Assembly (NCBI GenBank): GCA_019119815.1
Contig: DWWH01000075.1
Span: 1-61,505 of the forward strand
From: Candidatus Eisenbergiella intestinipullorum
GTDB lineage: Bacteria; Bacillota; Clostridia; Lachnospirales; Lachnospiraceae
DNA length: 61,505 bases
Reading direction: 5' to 3'
In this document: positions 8,255 to 15,938 of the stretch, piece by piece
How positions within the stretch are numbered: the first letter of the stretch is position 1
Layout: the number at the start of each line of letters is the position of its first letter
Translations under genes and position numbers: made by a program
Notes under the pieces: model-generated
Told to the model about the DNA's origin: nothing
Database searches by the model: none
What the model saw: only the letters and a program-made list of their open reading frames with translations

Positions 8255-8284
8255 ACAACCGGAAGTCTCTCAACTCCCGGTTGT
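8255..8284. terminator. rho-independent terminator
   Basis: ACAACCGG pairs with CCGGTTGT around an inner AGT/ACT pair, flanked by T-rich sequence. It lies just past the stop of the sucrose phosphorylase gene. Confidence 0.7.
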
Positions 8285-8295
8285 ATTTTTCTCTC

Positions 8296-9744
8296 TTAAA
8301 ATTCTCTTTCCGTCTCCGCTCCGCCCGGTTCCGTGGTATACACATGGAATTCCTTCGTCTGGAAATCCGCGTCCAGCCTGGCCGTATAGCCATCCTTCTC
8401 CCGGACGATCACCAGCCTTCCGTCCTCGCATTCCTCCATCCGAAAGCTGCCGTCAAAAGCAGGAAAATCGTTACGGAACTCCATCAGATGCAGAAGCTTC
8501 TTCACCACAGGCCGCTCCACCTCCTGCGCGATTTCTTCCTTCGTATAATAGTGGCGGTTGATGTTGCGTCCCACCTTCGTCTCTTCCAGCAGCTTCAGGT
8601 CGTTCTTTCCGGCGAGAAGTCCCACATAGTAAACCTGCGGGATACCCGGAGCGAAGAACTGCACCGCCCTGGCCAGCAGATAGGCAGCGTCGTCGTCGCC
8701 CAGAGCGGAATAGTAGGTGCAGTTCACCTGGTAGATGTCCAGGTTGTTGTAGGCGGAGGTATTATAAATCTTCTTCACATTGGCCCCGAACTTGAAGATG
8801 TCCTCCTTCGTCCGGTCGATCTCCTCGTCCGGAAGCAGGTCCTTCACATCCACTACGCCGATGCCGTCGTGGGTGTCGAGCGTGGTGAACTGCTTTCTGG
8901 GGCAGATCTCCAGCCAATGCTTCAGATAGCGGGTCTGACCATAGTACAGGGCGTTGATCAGCAGCATGGGAAGGGCGAAGTCATAGACGTAATATCCCTT
9001 CTCCTCGATCTTTTTCTGCATGGTATAGTGCTCATGAATCTCCGGCAGGATCGTCACATTCCAGGGCTTCACGATCTCCGCGCACTCGTCCAGCAGCTCC
9101 CACACCTCCGGCTCGATGAAAAAGCAGCTGGTTCCCGCCTTCTTCGTGGCATAGGCGAAGGCGTCCAGGCGGATCATGGCCGCGCCGTGGCCGCACATGC
9201 CGGTCAGGTTGTCCCGGATGAACCGCTTCGCCGTCTCCGACTTGCAGTTGATGTCGATCTGCTCCTCGTCAAAGGTGCACCAAACCTTCTCCGTGGTGCC
9301 GTCCGCGAAATGGGCCTCCACATAGGGAGCCCGCGGCTTTCTTTTATAAATCACGTCCACCTGCTCTTCGGTGGGCTCCCCGCCCTCCCAGAAATCCTTG
9401 TAGCGGATGAACAGGTCCTTCCATGCCGAAGCGTCCTTTTTTTCCAGAAAATCCTGATAATACGAACTGTGGGCGGAAATATGGTTGATCATGTAGTCAA
9501 ACATCAGATAATATCTGTCCGCCAGCCGTTCCACGTCCTGCCAGTCCCCGAAAGCCGGATCCACCTTCGTGTAGTCCATGGGCGCAAAGCCCCGGTCTCC
9601 GGACGATGGGAAAAAGGGGAGGATGTGGACGCCGCCCACCGCGTCCTTAAAATAGGTGGAAAGAATTTCTTCCAAGTCCTTCAGGTTGTGTCCCATGGAA
9701 TCGGAATAGGTGATGAGCATGATTTTGTTTTCCAGTTTTTTCAT
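8296..9744 (-). CDS. gtfA: sucrose phosphorylase (GH13_18)
   Basis: 482 residues, the usual length for the family. It would convert sucrose and phosphate to glucose-1-phosphate and fructose in the cytoplasm. Visible motifs: N-terminal [15 protein letters not shown] and [14 protein letters not shown], nucleophile Asp in [13 protein letters not shown], acid/base Glu in ILPEIHEHY, and the third Asp in [12 protein letters not shown], all typical of GH13_18. Start at ATG 9744 behind AGAGAGG. It follows the LacI-type regulator gene by 67 bases and is probably co-transcribed with it. A sister activity in GH13_18 (sucrose-6-phosphate or glucosylglycerate phosphorylase) cannot be excluded without an alignment. 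Confidence 0.88.
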   Translation of the reverse strand: MKKLENKIMLITYSDSMGHNLKDLEEILSTYFKDAVGGVHILPFFPSSGDRGFAPMDYTKVDPAFGDWQDVERLADRYYLMFDYMINHISAHSSYYQDFLEKKDASAWKDLFIRYKDFWEGGEPTEEQVDVIYKRKPRAPYVEAHFADGTTEKVWCTFDEEQIDINCKSETAKRFIRDNLTGMCGHGAAMIRLDAFAYATKKAGTSCFFIEPEVWELLDECAEIVKPWNVTILPEIHEHYTMQKKIEEKGYYVYDFALPMLLINALYYGQTRYLKHWLEICPRKQFTTLDTHDGIGVVDVKDLLPDEEIDRTKEDIFKFGANVKKIYNTSAYNNLDIYQVNCTYYSALGDDDAAYLLARAVQFFAPGIPQVYYVGLLAGKNDLKLLEETKVGRNINRHYYTKEEIAQEVERPVVKKLLHLMEFRNDFPAFDGSFRMEECEDGRLVIVREKDGYTARLDADFQTKEFHVYTTEPGGAETEREF

Positions 9745-9811
9745 TATTACCTCTCTTGCCTTCCTGCCGGAATCCGCTCCGGCCTTTGTCAGAATCTTTT
9801 TCCTGTTTCTT

Positions 9812-10804
9812 CTATCTTGTCGTGCCGCCATCCACGAATTTCACCGGAAGGATGACGCTGTCTCCGACGGGCTTTTTTTCAATCAGCTTCAGCAGGACGT
9901 CCACACAAGACATCGCCATCCTGCGGACCGGCTGAGCGATGCTGGAAACCGCGTAGTCGCCCACGTTCAAAACCCGCAGGCCGTCGTAACCGATGAGCTG
10001 CACCTGCTCCGGAACGCGCACGCCCAGCTCCCTCAGTTTTTTCAGAATGACAACCGCATGGACATCGGAGCTGGCAAAAATCCCGTCGTATTCACATATG
10101 CCGTCTCTGACGCTCTCCTCCAGAAAGGCGTCGATCCTGCGGATGCCCTCCTGACTCAGCGTCGTTTCTTCCCCGAAGTCCCTGGAGGAAGCGGGAAGCC
10201 CCGCTTCCGCGCAGGCTTCCAGAAAGGCCTGTCCCCGCTTCAGCGTCTCGTTTTCCAGGCTGGAGCCGTTTCTTAAATAGATCACATTCCGGCAGCCTGT
10301 TTCGATGAACTTCCTGGCGGCCAGCCTCCCGCCCTCCGCGTTATCGCCGGACACGCAGCAGATTCCCTGCTTCGGGAAATGCCGGTCGATGGACACCACG
10401 GGAAGATCCGCTTCCAGATATTCGTCCAGGTTGCTGTAGGTGAGCGCAATGAGGCCGTCCACCCGGTTCTGTCTTGCCATGTTGAGATAGGAAAGCTCTC
10501 TCTCCGCATCGTTGTGGGAATTGCAGACCAGCAGCCGGTAGCCGGACTCCGCCAGCACCTGCTCCACGTCGTTGACCAGCATGGCGAAAAAGGGATTGAT
10601 CAGATCCGGCACCAGGATCGCCGCCGTATACGTCCGCTTCGCCTTCATCCCTCTGGCATAGGTATCCACCCGGTAATTCAGTTTCCGGATGGAAGCCTCC
10701 ACCCGCTCCCGGTTTCCCGGCTTCACATACAGGTTGTTCAGCACTCTGGAGACCGTTCCCACGGATACGCCCGCGTCGGCCGCCACATCTTTGATGGTCG
10801 CCAT
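9812..10804 (-). CDS. LacI/GalR family transcriptional repressor
   Basis: 330 residues. Residues 1-50 form the LacI headpiece ([20 protein letters not shown], then VLNN). The rest is a periplasmic-binding-like sugar domain ([44 protein letters not shown]). It probably represses the operon it shares with the sucrose phosphorylase gene, and itself: a LacI-type operator lies just after the -10 of the promoter. ATG 10804 was chosen because GGAGGAAAAA precedes it; an ATG 12 bases upstream overlaps that Shine-Dalgarno. The inducer is unknown, probably sucrose-derived. Confidence 0.88.
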   Translation of the reverse strand: MATIKDVAADAGVSVGTVSRVLNNLYVKPGNRERVEASIRKLNYRVDTYARGMKAKRTYTAAILVPDLINPFFAMLVNDVEQVLAESGYRLLVCNSHNDAERELSYLNMARQNRVDGLIALTYSNLDEYLEADLPVVSIDRHFPKQGICCVSGDNAEGGRLAARKFIETGCRNVIYLRNGSSLENETLKRGQAFLEACAEAGLPASSRDFGEETTLSQEGIRRIDAFLEESVRDGICEYDGIFASSDVHAVVILKKLRELGVRVPEQVQLIGYDGLRVLNVGDYAVSSIAQPVRRMAMSCVDVLLKLIEKKPVGDSVILPVKFVDGGTTR

Positions 10805-10854
10805 TTTTTCCTCCATGCCGAAGCGTCGTAAAACGCAGTTTTACTGTGCTGAGG
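10802..10854 (-). repeat. leader repeat, copy 1, with hairpin
   Basis: 53 bases ending at the lacI-type ATG. It contains a perfect stem GTAAAAC/GTTTTAC (10828-10844) with a 3-nt loop, then GACGCTTCGGC and the Shine-Dalgarno. Related copies stand before the genes starting at 8067 and 7092. Confidence 0.8.
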
Positions 10855-10896
10855 CTCGCGCGCTGAGGCAGACGCAGATTCTGTCCGCGTCAATTT

Positions 10897-10910
10897 TTGA
10901 ATCGTTTCAA
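10897..10910. promoter_or_regulatory. candidate LacI-family operator
   Basis: TTGAATCGTTTCAA has 5-bp inverted arms (TTGAA/TTCAA) around a central CG, the usual LacI/GalR form. It lies 6-19 bases after the -10 of the promoter at 10916-10944, where bound repressor would block initiation. Confidence 0.65.
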
Positions 10911-10915
10911 TTTTT

Positions 10916-10944
10916 AGAATATCATCCGCCGCCGCTTCCGTCAA
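10916..10944 (-). promoter_or_regulatory. sigma-A promoter of the lacI-sucrose phosphorylase operon
   Basis: TTGACG, 17-bp spacer, TATTCT on the minus strand. The transcript would start near 10909, run through the operator and leader repeat copy 1, and reach the regulator gene at 10804. Confidence 0.75.
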
Positions 10945-11055
10945 TAGGGGAAACAGGGAATTTTCAGAAGAATAAATATGCGCATAAATGCCTAATTTAT
11001 GGGATAAATATGAAAATTATGCAAAAAAAATCTACCATTCTGATTTCTTTTGCTG

Positions 11056-11061
11056 TATAAT
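11056..11061 (+). promoter_or_regulatory. -10 element upstream of yfcC
   Basis: A perfect TATAAT 65 bases before the yfcC start. The matching -35 (TACCAT at 17 bp) is poor, so an activator may be needed. The surrounding 10945-11050 is AT-rich with nothing else recognised. Confidence 0.5.
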
Positions 11062-11125
11062 AAGTGAAATTCTCCAAAGACGCGTAAAAAATCAATAACA
11101 GAAAGAGATGGAGGCGTAAAAAATC

Positions 11126-12517
11126 ATGGAAAAAAAGAAGAAACGTTTTGAAACGCCGCACACTCTGGTGATCATCGTTTGTCTGATCATCATTGCGGCG
11201 GTTGCAACCTGGTTCGTCCCGTCCGGCGAGTTTGTGCGCTATGAGGATCCAGTTTCCGGAGAAACCGTGGTTCAGGCGGGAAGCTATACCTCGGAGGGGA
11301 CCAGCCCGGTCAGCCTTTTCCAGGTTCCGGTAGTCATGTATCAGGGCATTCTGGAAGCAGCGGACGTGATCGCTTTCCTGCTGATCATTGGCGGCGCCTT
11401 TGAGCTGGTGAACGCGAGCGGAGCCATCCTGGCCCTTTGCCGTACGGTGGGAAAGAAGCTGAAGGGAAAGGAAATCTTTGTCGTTCCCATGTTCCTCGCC
11501 CTGTTTGCCGTATTCGGAACCACCATGGGCATGTCCAACGAGGTCGCCATCTTCGTTCCCATCGGCATCACCATGGCGCTGACGCTGGGCCTGGATAAGG
11601 TGACCGGCATGGCCATGGTGACCGTCGGCGCGGCCTCCGGATTTACCGCGGGCCTGATGAACCCCTTCACCGTGGGCGTGGCACAGGATATTGCCGGCGT
11701 CCCCCTGTTTTCCGGCATGGGCCTGCGCGCCGTGCTCCTGATCGCCATGCTGGTCATCGACACCGTCTATATCATCGCCTATGAACGGAAAATCAAGAAG
11801 CATCCGGAAAAGAGCATCCTGGCCGGGCTGCCGGATGAAAAGGAATTCACCGCAGACAAGGGCGCGGATGAAAAGATCACCCTCCGTCAGGCGGCCGTCC
11901 TCGTCGTTCTGTTCGGAACGCTGGGCATCCTGATTTACGGGCTGTTAATCTATCAGTGGTATTTTGAGGAAATGGCAGCGCTCTTTCTTGCCATGGGCGT
12001 CATCTGCGGTTTCCTCGCGGGCCTTTCTCCCAGCAAAATCGCCACCACCTTTACGGCAGGCGCAAAGGGCATCGCAGGCAGCGCGCTCACCGTCGGTTTT
12101 GCCCGCGGCATCATCCTGACGCTGGAGGACGCCATGATCATCGACACGATCTCCAATGCGGTCGCCACGGCGGTCAATTCCCTTCCCGCCTCCATCCAGA
12201 GCATCGGCTTCTTCCTGGCCCAGACCCTCACCAGCTTCGTCATCACCTCCGGTTCCGGCATGGCCGCGGTAACGATCCCGCTGATGGCTCCCGTCGCGGA
12301 CCTGATCGGCCTCAGCCGCCAGACGCTGGTTCTGGCTTATCAGATGGGCGACGGCTTCTCCAACCTGCTGCTTCCCACGACCTCCAGCCTGCTGGGAACG
12401 CTGGCGGTATCCAGGGTGCCCTACGGCAGATGGGTGAAGTTCATGTTCCCACTGTTCCTCATCTGGACCGTGCTCGGCTGTGTGATCATGGCTCTCGCCA
12501 CGGTCGTCGGATACTGA
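11126..12517 (+). CDS. yfcC: YfcC family membrane carrier (DcuC superfamily)
   Basis: 463 residues with about twelve hydrophobic segments and no signal peptide. Family features: N-terminal FETPHTLVIIVCLIIIAAV then WFVPSGEF, the re-entrant loop region TTMGMSNEVAIFVPIG, GLMNPFTVGVAQDIAG, and C-terminal SGSGMAAVTIPLMAP with QMGDGFSNLLLPTTSS. These carriers are basic-amino-acid or dicarboxylate antiporter-like proteins; the cargo is not settled. The next gene encodes an M20 amidohydrolase, so the likely cargo is an N-acyl or peptide-like compound split inside the cell, as in AbgT/AbgB pairs. Shine-Dalgarno GGAGG stands 11 bases before ATG 11126. Confidence 0.85.
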   Translation: MEKKKKRFETPHTLVIIVCLIIIAAVATWFVPSGEFVRYEDPVSGETVVQAGSYTSEGTSPVSLFQVPVVMYQGILEAADVIAFLLIIGGAFELVNASGAILALCRTVGKKLKGKEIFVVPMFLALFAVFGTTMGMSNEVAIFVPIGITMALTLGLDKVTGMAMVTVGAASGFTAGLMNPFTVGVAQDIAGVPLFSGMGLRAVLLIAMLVIDTVYIIAYERKIKKHPEKSILAGLPDEKEFTADKGADEKITLRQAAVLVVLFGTLGILIYGLLIYQWYFEEMAALFLAMGVICGFLAGLSPSKIATTFTAGAKGIAGSALTVGFARGIILTLEDAMIIDTISNAVATAVNSLPASIQSIGFFLAQTLTSFVITSGSGMAAVTIPLMAPVADLIGLSRQTLVLAYQMGDGFSNLLLPTTSSLLGTLAVSRVPYGRWVKFMFPLFLIWTVLGCVIMALATVVGY

Positions 12518-12533
12518 GAAAGCCTCCGAATGA

Positions 12534-12607
12534 AAATCTTTGAAATAAGAATCTTTGAGTTAAGCATCTTCGGAGCAGAATCTTTGAGATGAGAACCTTT
12601 GGTTTCA
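12534..12607 (+). repeat. tandem ~15-bp repeat between yfcC and the M20 gene
   Basis: Five imperfect units on the pattern GAATCTTTGAGATAA begin at about 12534, 12549, 12564, 12578 and 12593. The last ends just before the Shine-Dalgarno of the M20 gene. Confidence 0.7.
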
Positions 12608-12622
12608 GGAAGGAAAATTTAC

Positions 12623-13798
12623 ATGAAAGAAAAAATCAGAGAATATATCGATCAGATCGGCCCTCAGCTGGAAGAGCTGTCGGACAGCATCTTTGACCTG
12701 GCGGAAATCAGCTGTCAGGAATTTCAGTCCTGTAAGCTTCTGGAGGACGCGCTCGCAGAGCACGGCTTCCAGGTCGAGCACGGCGTCGGCGGCATGGAAA
12801 CCTCCTTCCGTGCCGTTTACGAACAGGGTACGGGCGGCCCCTCCTTCGGCCTGCTGGCAGAATACGACGCTCTCTCCATGGGACATGGCTGCGGCCACCA
12901 CATGCAGGGGCCTGCCATCCTCGGGGCGGCATTCTGCATCCAGAAACTGGCGGGAGACCGGCCTTACAAAATCGTGGTCTACGGAACCCCCGCCGAAGAA
13001 AGCCTCGGCGGCAAAATCATCATGCAGGAAAACGGATGCTTCCGGGATATTGACATCGCCCTGATGATGCACGCGGCTCCGGAAACCTGCGTGGATATCA
13101 AAACCATGGCACTGGAAAACTTCCGTGTCACCTTCCACGGCAGGGAGGCCCACGCGGCCATGCACCCGGAAAAGGGCAGGAGCGCTCTGGATGCCATCCT
13201 GCTTTCCTTCCACGGCATTGAGCTTCTGCGGGAGCACGTGCTGGAGGATACCCGGATGCACTACACCGTGCTGGATGCGGGCGGCCCCACCAACGTGGTG
13301 CCCGGAAAGGCGACCGCGGAATATACGCTGCGCTCCTACAACACCGGCTATCTGGCCCAGGTGGTAGAGCGTTTTAAAAAGATCATCGAAGGCGCCGCCC
13401 TGATGACGGAAACCACCTTCACTATGGAACGGGATCCCGCCTACAGCGCCAAGATCCCCTGCCTGAAGCTGAACGAACTGATCATGGAAAACGCCAGAGC
13501 CTTTGACGCGCCGCAGATCGCCCCTCCCAGAGAAAAGACCGGCTCCACGGACTTCGGGAACGTGATGTATGAGATTCCCGGCTCCTGCATCCGCATGGCC
13601 TTTGTCCCTGTCGGCACTCCCGCCCATTCTCAGGAATACTTAAACGCGGGCAAATCGGAAGAAGCCCACCAGGCAGTGCGTCTCTCCGCTGAGATCCTGG
13701 CGGGAACCTGTCTGGATATTCTGGATCATCCGGAGCTGATGAAAGAGATCCGGGAGGATTTTTCACAAAGGAAAGCCCTTATGAGCGAAAAAATCTGA
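12623..13798 (+). CDS. M20 family amidohydrolase (AbgB/IAA-amino-acid hydrolase-like)
   Basis: 391 residues. A di-metal peptidase fold is shown by LAEYDALSMGHGCGHHMQG (metal His and Asp), GTPAEESLGGKI (catalytic Glu region), HGREAHAAMHPEKGRSALDA at the dimerisation domain, and STDFGNVMYEIPG near the C-terminus. It resembles the AbgB/amidohydrolase branch, which splits N-acyl amino acids or aminobenzoyl-glutamate. It forms a pair with the YfcC carrier 105 bases upstream. ATG 12623 has AGGAAGG upstream; a TTG eight codons earlier is unlikely. It ends at a strong terminator. Confidence 0.87.
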   Translation: MKEKIREYIDQIGPQLEELSDSIFDLAEISCQEFQSCKLLEDALAEHGFQVEHGVGGMETSFRAVYEQGTGGPSFGLLAEYDALSMGHGCGHHMQGPAILGAAFCIQKLAGDRPYKIVVYGTPAEESLGGKIIMQENGCFRDIDIALMMHAAPETCVDIKTMALENFRVTFHGREAHAAMHPEKGRSALDAILLSFHGIELLREHVLEDTRMHYTVLDAGGPTNVVPGKATAEYTLRSYNTGYLAQVVERFKKIIEGAALMTETTFTMERDPAYSAKIPCLKLNELIMENARAFDAPQIAPPREKTGSTDFGNVMYEIPGSCIRMAFVPVGTPAHSQEYLNAGKSEEAHQAVRLSAEILAGTCLDILDHPELMKEIREDFSQRKALMSEKI

Positions 13799-13802
13799 AT
13801 CT

Positions 13803-13838
13803 GAAAAGGAGGCTGTCCGTTCCGGCAGTCTCCTTTTC
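13803..13838. terminator. bidirectional terminator between convergent genes
   Basis: GAAAAGGAG-CTG pairs with CAG-CTCCTTTTC with T runs on both strands. It would end both the M20 transcript (plus) and the aldo-keto reductase transcript (minus). Confidence 0.85.
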
Positions 13839-13841
13839 CTC

Positions 13842-14807
13842 TCATTGTCTCTTTATCTCGATCAGTTCCTGCAGAACCTCTTTTGGCAGACGTCTTTCCA
13901 CTCCTTCCATCCCCTCCTGAAGCTGCTCAAACGTCCGGAAGCCTCCGATGGGAACTGCAGGAAATTCCGCCGCCATAACATATTGGAGGACGAGATCATT
14001 GATCCGGTATCCTTCCTGCCGGAGCCGAAGCAGTTCCTGCAGGATCCTCTCATTTTTCTTTGACCCGTACATTCTTTCCTGATACTCCGATACCGGACGT
14101 CCCTGTGCCCGTTTCGTAAAATATCCGCCCGCCTGGCACATATAAGCCATCAGGCCAAGCTGCGTCTCCTTATGATACCTGTAAAATTCCCGGTCCAGCA
14201 CCAGCATCCCGCCTTCTCCCGGCACCTCCTTGTTGACGTCCGCCAGCGTGAACATGATCTGGTTGCAGATAAATCCCCGAAGTCCATGAGCGGCGGCATA
14301 TCCGGCTGCCTCCTTCACCCGCTTCAGGCTCCAGTTGGAGCATCCGTAGAAACGGATATTTCCCTTTCGCACCTCTTCCTCCAGCGCCTCCAGAAGCTCT
14401 CCCGCCGGGACCTTCGGATCATCCCGATGAAGAAAATACAGGTCGATCCAGCCGCAGCCCAGGTTTTTCAGACTGAGCTGCACGTCCTCTCTGATGTTTT
14501 GCGCATTCACTCTGCTGTCCGCCATATCGTTGATCGGAGGATGGCAGCCCTTTGTGGAAATGATGACCTGCGGCCGCTTTCTGCGCGATGCCAGCCACCG
14601 TCCGATCACCTGCTCACTGCGCCCTCTTTCCTCACAGCCCCAGTCCCCGTAAACCAGAGCCGTATCCAGAAAGTTTCCTCCCCTTTCCGTATACATGTCC
14701 ATCTGGCGGAAAGCATCCGCTTCGGAGATCCCCGTCCCGTACTGGGCCGTCCCCAGCGCCAGCACCGAGACCTCCGGCCCGCCGGGGATGAATGATATTT
14801 TCTGCAT
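13842..14807 (-). CDS. aldo/keto reductase
   Basis: 321 residues of the AKR TIM barrel. Catalytic tetrad in place: Asp and Tyr in LDTALVYGDWG, Lys in ISTKGCHPP, His in YFLHRDDPK. The NADPH-binding end appears as AVPIGGFRTFEQLQE. It reduces a sugar or carbonyl compound; substrate unknown. ATG 14807 follows AAGGAGGGG. It is the last gene of a set with the 2-hydroxyacid dehydrogenase (54 bases upstream) and the GH31 glycosidase, suggesting use of a modified sugar. Confidence 0.9.
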   Translation of the reverse strand: MQKISFIPGGPEVSVLALGTAQYGTGISEADAFRQMDMYTERGGNFLDTALVYGDWGCEERGRSEQVIGRWLASRRKRPQVIISTKGCHPPINDMADSRVNAQNIREDVQLSLKNLGCGWIDLYFLHRDDPKVPAGELLEALEEEVRKGNIRFYGCSNWSLKRVKEAAGYAAAHGLRGFICNQIMFTLADVNKEVPGEGGMLVLDREFYRYHKETQLGLMAYMCQAGGYFTKRAQGRPVSEYQERMYGSKKNERILQELLRLRQEGYRINDLVLQYVMAAEFPAVPIGGFRTFEQLQEGMEGVERRLPKEVLQELIEIKRQ

Positions 14808-14861
14808 GCGTTTCCCCTCCTTACCCTCAATGCTGTTATTTTCAGGATATTCCTCCCCTTT

Positions 14862-15818
14862 TCAGCTCACCACATTCCGCGGCTCTCCTGCCAGAAAAGC
14901 CTCGATATTCCTGCAGGTCTCCGTTACCACCCGGGTTCTGGCCTCCAGGCTGGCCCATGCCATATGAGGCGTAATGAGAAGCTGTGAGCTGTCCTGGAAT
15001 TCCAGCAGCGGGCTGTCCGGAACCATCGGTTCCTTCTCGAGAACATCCAGTCCGGCCGCTGCGATCAGCTTTTCCCTTAACGCAGTGCACAGATCCGCCT
15101 CTTTGACCACAGGCCCTCTGGCCACGTTGATCAGAACAGCAGTACGCTTCATTTTTTCAAACGCGGCCAGATCGATCAGTCCCCTCGTCCGGTCGCTCAG
15201 CGGGCAGTGCAGAGAGAGAACATCGGACTGCGCCAGCAGCGTATCAAAATCTACCTGTTCATAGTCTGTGCAGGTGCTTTTGCCCGAGGCGGAATAAAAG
15301 ATCACCCGGCAGCCGAATGCCTGTGCGATGGACGCCACTCTTCGTCCGATATTTCCCATTCCCACGATTCCCCAGGTTTTTCCGTCCAGCTCTCCAAACG
15401 TCATGCCGAAATGAGAAAAACTGTTCTGGGAGGAATACACGCCATTTTTCACATAATCGTCATAGTAGCGCAGCTTCTCCAGCAGGTAAAGCGCCATGGC
15501 AAAGGTATGCTGAGCTACCACCGCTGTGGAATAATTGCGCACGTTCACCACAGTAATGCCCCGGCTGCGGCAGTAATCCAGATCAATGTTGTCAAAGCCC
15601 GTCGCGAATTCGCAGATCAGCTTGACATTTGCCGCTTCGCTTAGGGTGACCTCGTTCATGGGAGTTTTATTCACCACGATGATGTCCGCATCCTTCACCC
15701 GTTCCGGCGCCTGCGCCGCTACGGTGTTTGAATACAGGACCACCTCACCATATTTTTCAAAAGGAGCTACGGATACATCCTCTCCCACACTGCTTCTGTC
15801 AAGTACTACAATCTTCAT
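14862..15818 (-). CDS. D-2-hydroxyacid dehydrogenase (glycerate dehydrogenase-like)
   Basis: 318 residues. NAD-binding Rossmann motif GIVGMGNIGRRVASIAQAFG; catalytic Arg in LINVARGPVVKEADL, Glu in LDVLEKEPMVPDSPL and His in ITPHMAWAS. The N-terminal substrate domain includes CEFATGFDNIDLDYC. It interconverts a 2-oxo acid and its D-2-hydroxy acid, with hydroxypyruvate/glycerate a common choice. Start at ATG 15818 with GGAG upstream. It is one of three paralogues in the window (others at 44564 and 50182). A terminator lies between it and the GH31 gene, so it may have its own promoter, which I do not see clearly. Confidence 0.9.
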   Translation of the reverse strand: MKIVVLDRSSVGEDVSVAPFEKYGEVVLYSNTVAAQAPERVKDADIIVVNKTPMNEVTLSEAANVKLICEFATGFDNIDLDYCRSRGITVVNVRNYSTAVVAQHTFAMALYLLEKLRYYDDYVKNGVYSSQNSFSHFGMTFGELDGKTWGIVGMGNIGRRVASIAQAFGCRVIFYSASGKSTCTDYEQVDFDTLLAQSDVLSLHCPLSDRTRGLIDLAAFEKMKRTAVLINVARGPVVKEADLCTALREKLIAAAGLDVLEKEPMVPDSPLLEFQDSSQLLITPHMAWASLEARTRVVTETCRNIEAFLAGEPRNVVS

Positions 15819-15888
15819 TTCCTTCTCCATTCCTCGCGCGAATGCGCATCAACATTTTTCATTCGGCAGGCAATGCAGCTTCCCGCTG

Positions 15889-15926
15889 AAAAAAGCTGCA
15901 GGCCCTGCTGAGGTGCCCGCAGCTTT
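15889..15926 (-). terminator. rho-independent terminator after the GH31 gene
   Basis: AAAGCTGC pairs with GCAGCTTT around a CAGGGCC-containing loop, followed by a run of six T on the minus strand. Confidence 0.75.
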
Positions 15927-15938
15927 CCCAAACAAAGG

